The notes under the pieces are model-generated. The model was not told the origin of the DNA. It did no database searches and was given only the letters and a program-made list of their open reading frames with translations. DNA of 13,470 nucleotides, from assembly GCA_934102355.1 (NCBI GenBank), contig CAKOSO010000009.1:1-13470 (forward strand). Direction: 5' to 3'. This stretch comes from an uncultured Bacilli bacterium (GTDB taxonomy: Bacteria; Bacillota_I; Bacilli_A; RF39; UBA660). The stretch's first letter is position 1, and each line of letters opens with the position of its first letter. Positions 13,035 to 13,470 of this stretch are shown here, in pieces. The position numbers and the translations under genes were made by a program.

Positions 13035-13110
13035 GTCCCGCTAGCTCAGTTGGTAGAGCATTTGACTTTTAATCAAAGGGTCAGCAGTTCGAATCTGCTG
13101 CGGGACACCA
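13035..13110 (+). tRNA. tRNA-Lys (UUU)
   Basis: GTCCCGC pairs with GCGGGAC (13100-13106), and CCA is encoded. The anticodon loop CTTTTAA gives TTT at 13068-13070. The T arm GTTCGAATC is normal. Confidence 0.97.
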
Positions 13111-13130
13111 TTTTTTATTTTAATAAGTAT

Positions 13131-13219
13131 GCCTGAGTGGCGGAATAGGTAGACGCACAGGACTTAAAATCCTGCGAGGATCAAACCTCGTGCCGGTTCA
13201 AGTCCGGCCTTAGGCACCA
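13131..13219 (+). tRNA. tRNA-Leu (UAA)
   Basis: GCCTGAG pairs with CTTAGGC (13209-13215) with one G-U pair, and CCA is encoded. The anticodon loop CTTAAAA gives TAA at 13165-13167. The long variable arm (GCGAGGATCAAACCTCGT) is as expected for Leu. Confidence 0.97.
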
Positions 13220-13224
13220 ACAAC

Positions 13225-13315
13225 GGAGGAATACCCAAGTTCGGTTGAAGGGACTGGTCTTGAAAACCAGGAGGTCGGCGACGGCGCAGGGGTTCGAATC
13301 CCTTTTCCTCCGCCA
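13225..13315 (+). tRNA. tRNA-Ser (UGA)
   Basis: GGAGGAA pairs with TTCCTCC (13305-13311), G is the discriminator base as usual for Ser, and CCA is encoded. The anticodon loop CTTGAAA gives TGA at 13261-13263. A long G/C-rich variable arm is present. Confidence 0.97.
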
Positions 13316-13327
13316 TTTATTTTTTAT

Positions 13328-13404
<77 letters not shown>

Positions 13405-13406
13405 AT

Positions 13407-13470
13407 GGTTCCGTGGTGTAGTGGTTATCACGTCTGCCTGTCACGCAGAAGATCGCGGGTTCAAGTCCCG
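13407..13470 (+). tRNA. tRNA-Asp (GUC), cut by the window edge
   Basis: GGTTCCG begins the acceptor stem; the D arm and the anticodon loop CTGTCAC (GTC at 13440-13442) are complete. The T arm is cut inside GGGTTCAAGTCCCG, so the 3' acceptor strand and CCA lie beyond the window. Confidence 0.95.

Overview
The window reads as chromosomal DNA of a very low-GC Gram-positive bacterium of the Bacilli/Firmicutes type. Codons are strongly A/T-ending. TGA is used as a normal stop (for example at the ends of rnhB and the NifU-like gene), so this is the standard bacterial code and not the Mycoplasma code. Strong AGGAGG-type ribosome sites are common and every complete tRNA carries its CCA. Homologues of the Bacillus sporulation genes yunB and yutH point to a spore-forming lineage or a recent descendant of one. 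An uncultured gut Bacilli group is my best guess, but that is inference.

Layout. 1-385: tail of a RhuM-like gene followed by what look like decayed coding remnants, probably the edge of an accessory patch. 386-3340: a run of + strand genes: a small pyrophosphatase-like protein, a divergent cytidine deaminase, the ribosome assembly GTPase RbgA, RNase HII and a CmpB-type membrane protein, closed by a terminator. 3395-5530: topA with its own promoter and terminator. 5534-7462: cdsA and rasP/rseP, coupled, then a two-way terminator shared with a ferredoxin gene on the - strand. 7701-9597: an acidic tail-anchored protein of unknown role, YunB and YutD. 9579-11027: a DUF1292 protein and a long coiled-coil protein. 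11052-12184: a YutH-like protein converging on a NifU-like protein. 12235-12627: a small S1-domain RNA-binding protein. 12626-13470: a tRNA operon (Val, Thr, Tyr, Gln, Lys, Leu, Ser, initiator Met, Asp) that runs off the right edge.

How the genes work together. Most are housekeeping: ribosome assembly, RNA-DNA hybrid repair, supercoiling, phospholipid precursor synthesis, intramembrane proteolysis, Fe-S carriers and tRNAs. The set yunB, yutD, yutH and NifU-like protein matches neighbours of the B. subtilis yun/yut region, so 8580-12184 looks like a rearranged relic of that block, with two other genes (DUF1292 and coiled-coil) inside it.

Regulation seen in the sequence is compact. Promoters are mostly 17-bp-spaced sigma-A types. 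Several sit inside or against the preceding terminator or stop codon, and most predict 5' leaders of only about 10-20 nt. I found no clear new defence or mobile system. The less ordinary items are the two unrecognised proteins at 7754 and 9926, the altered deaminase and pyrophosphatase sites, the YutH pseudokinase, and a yunB gene with no ribosome site.
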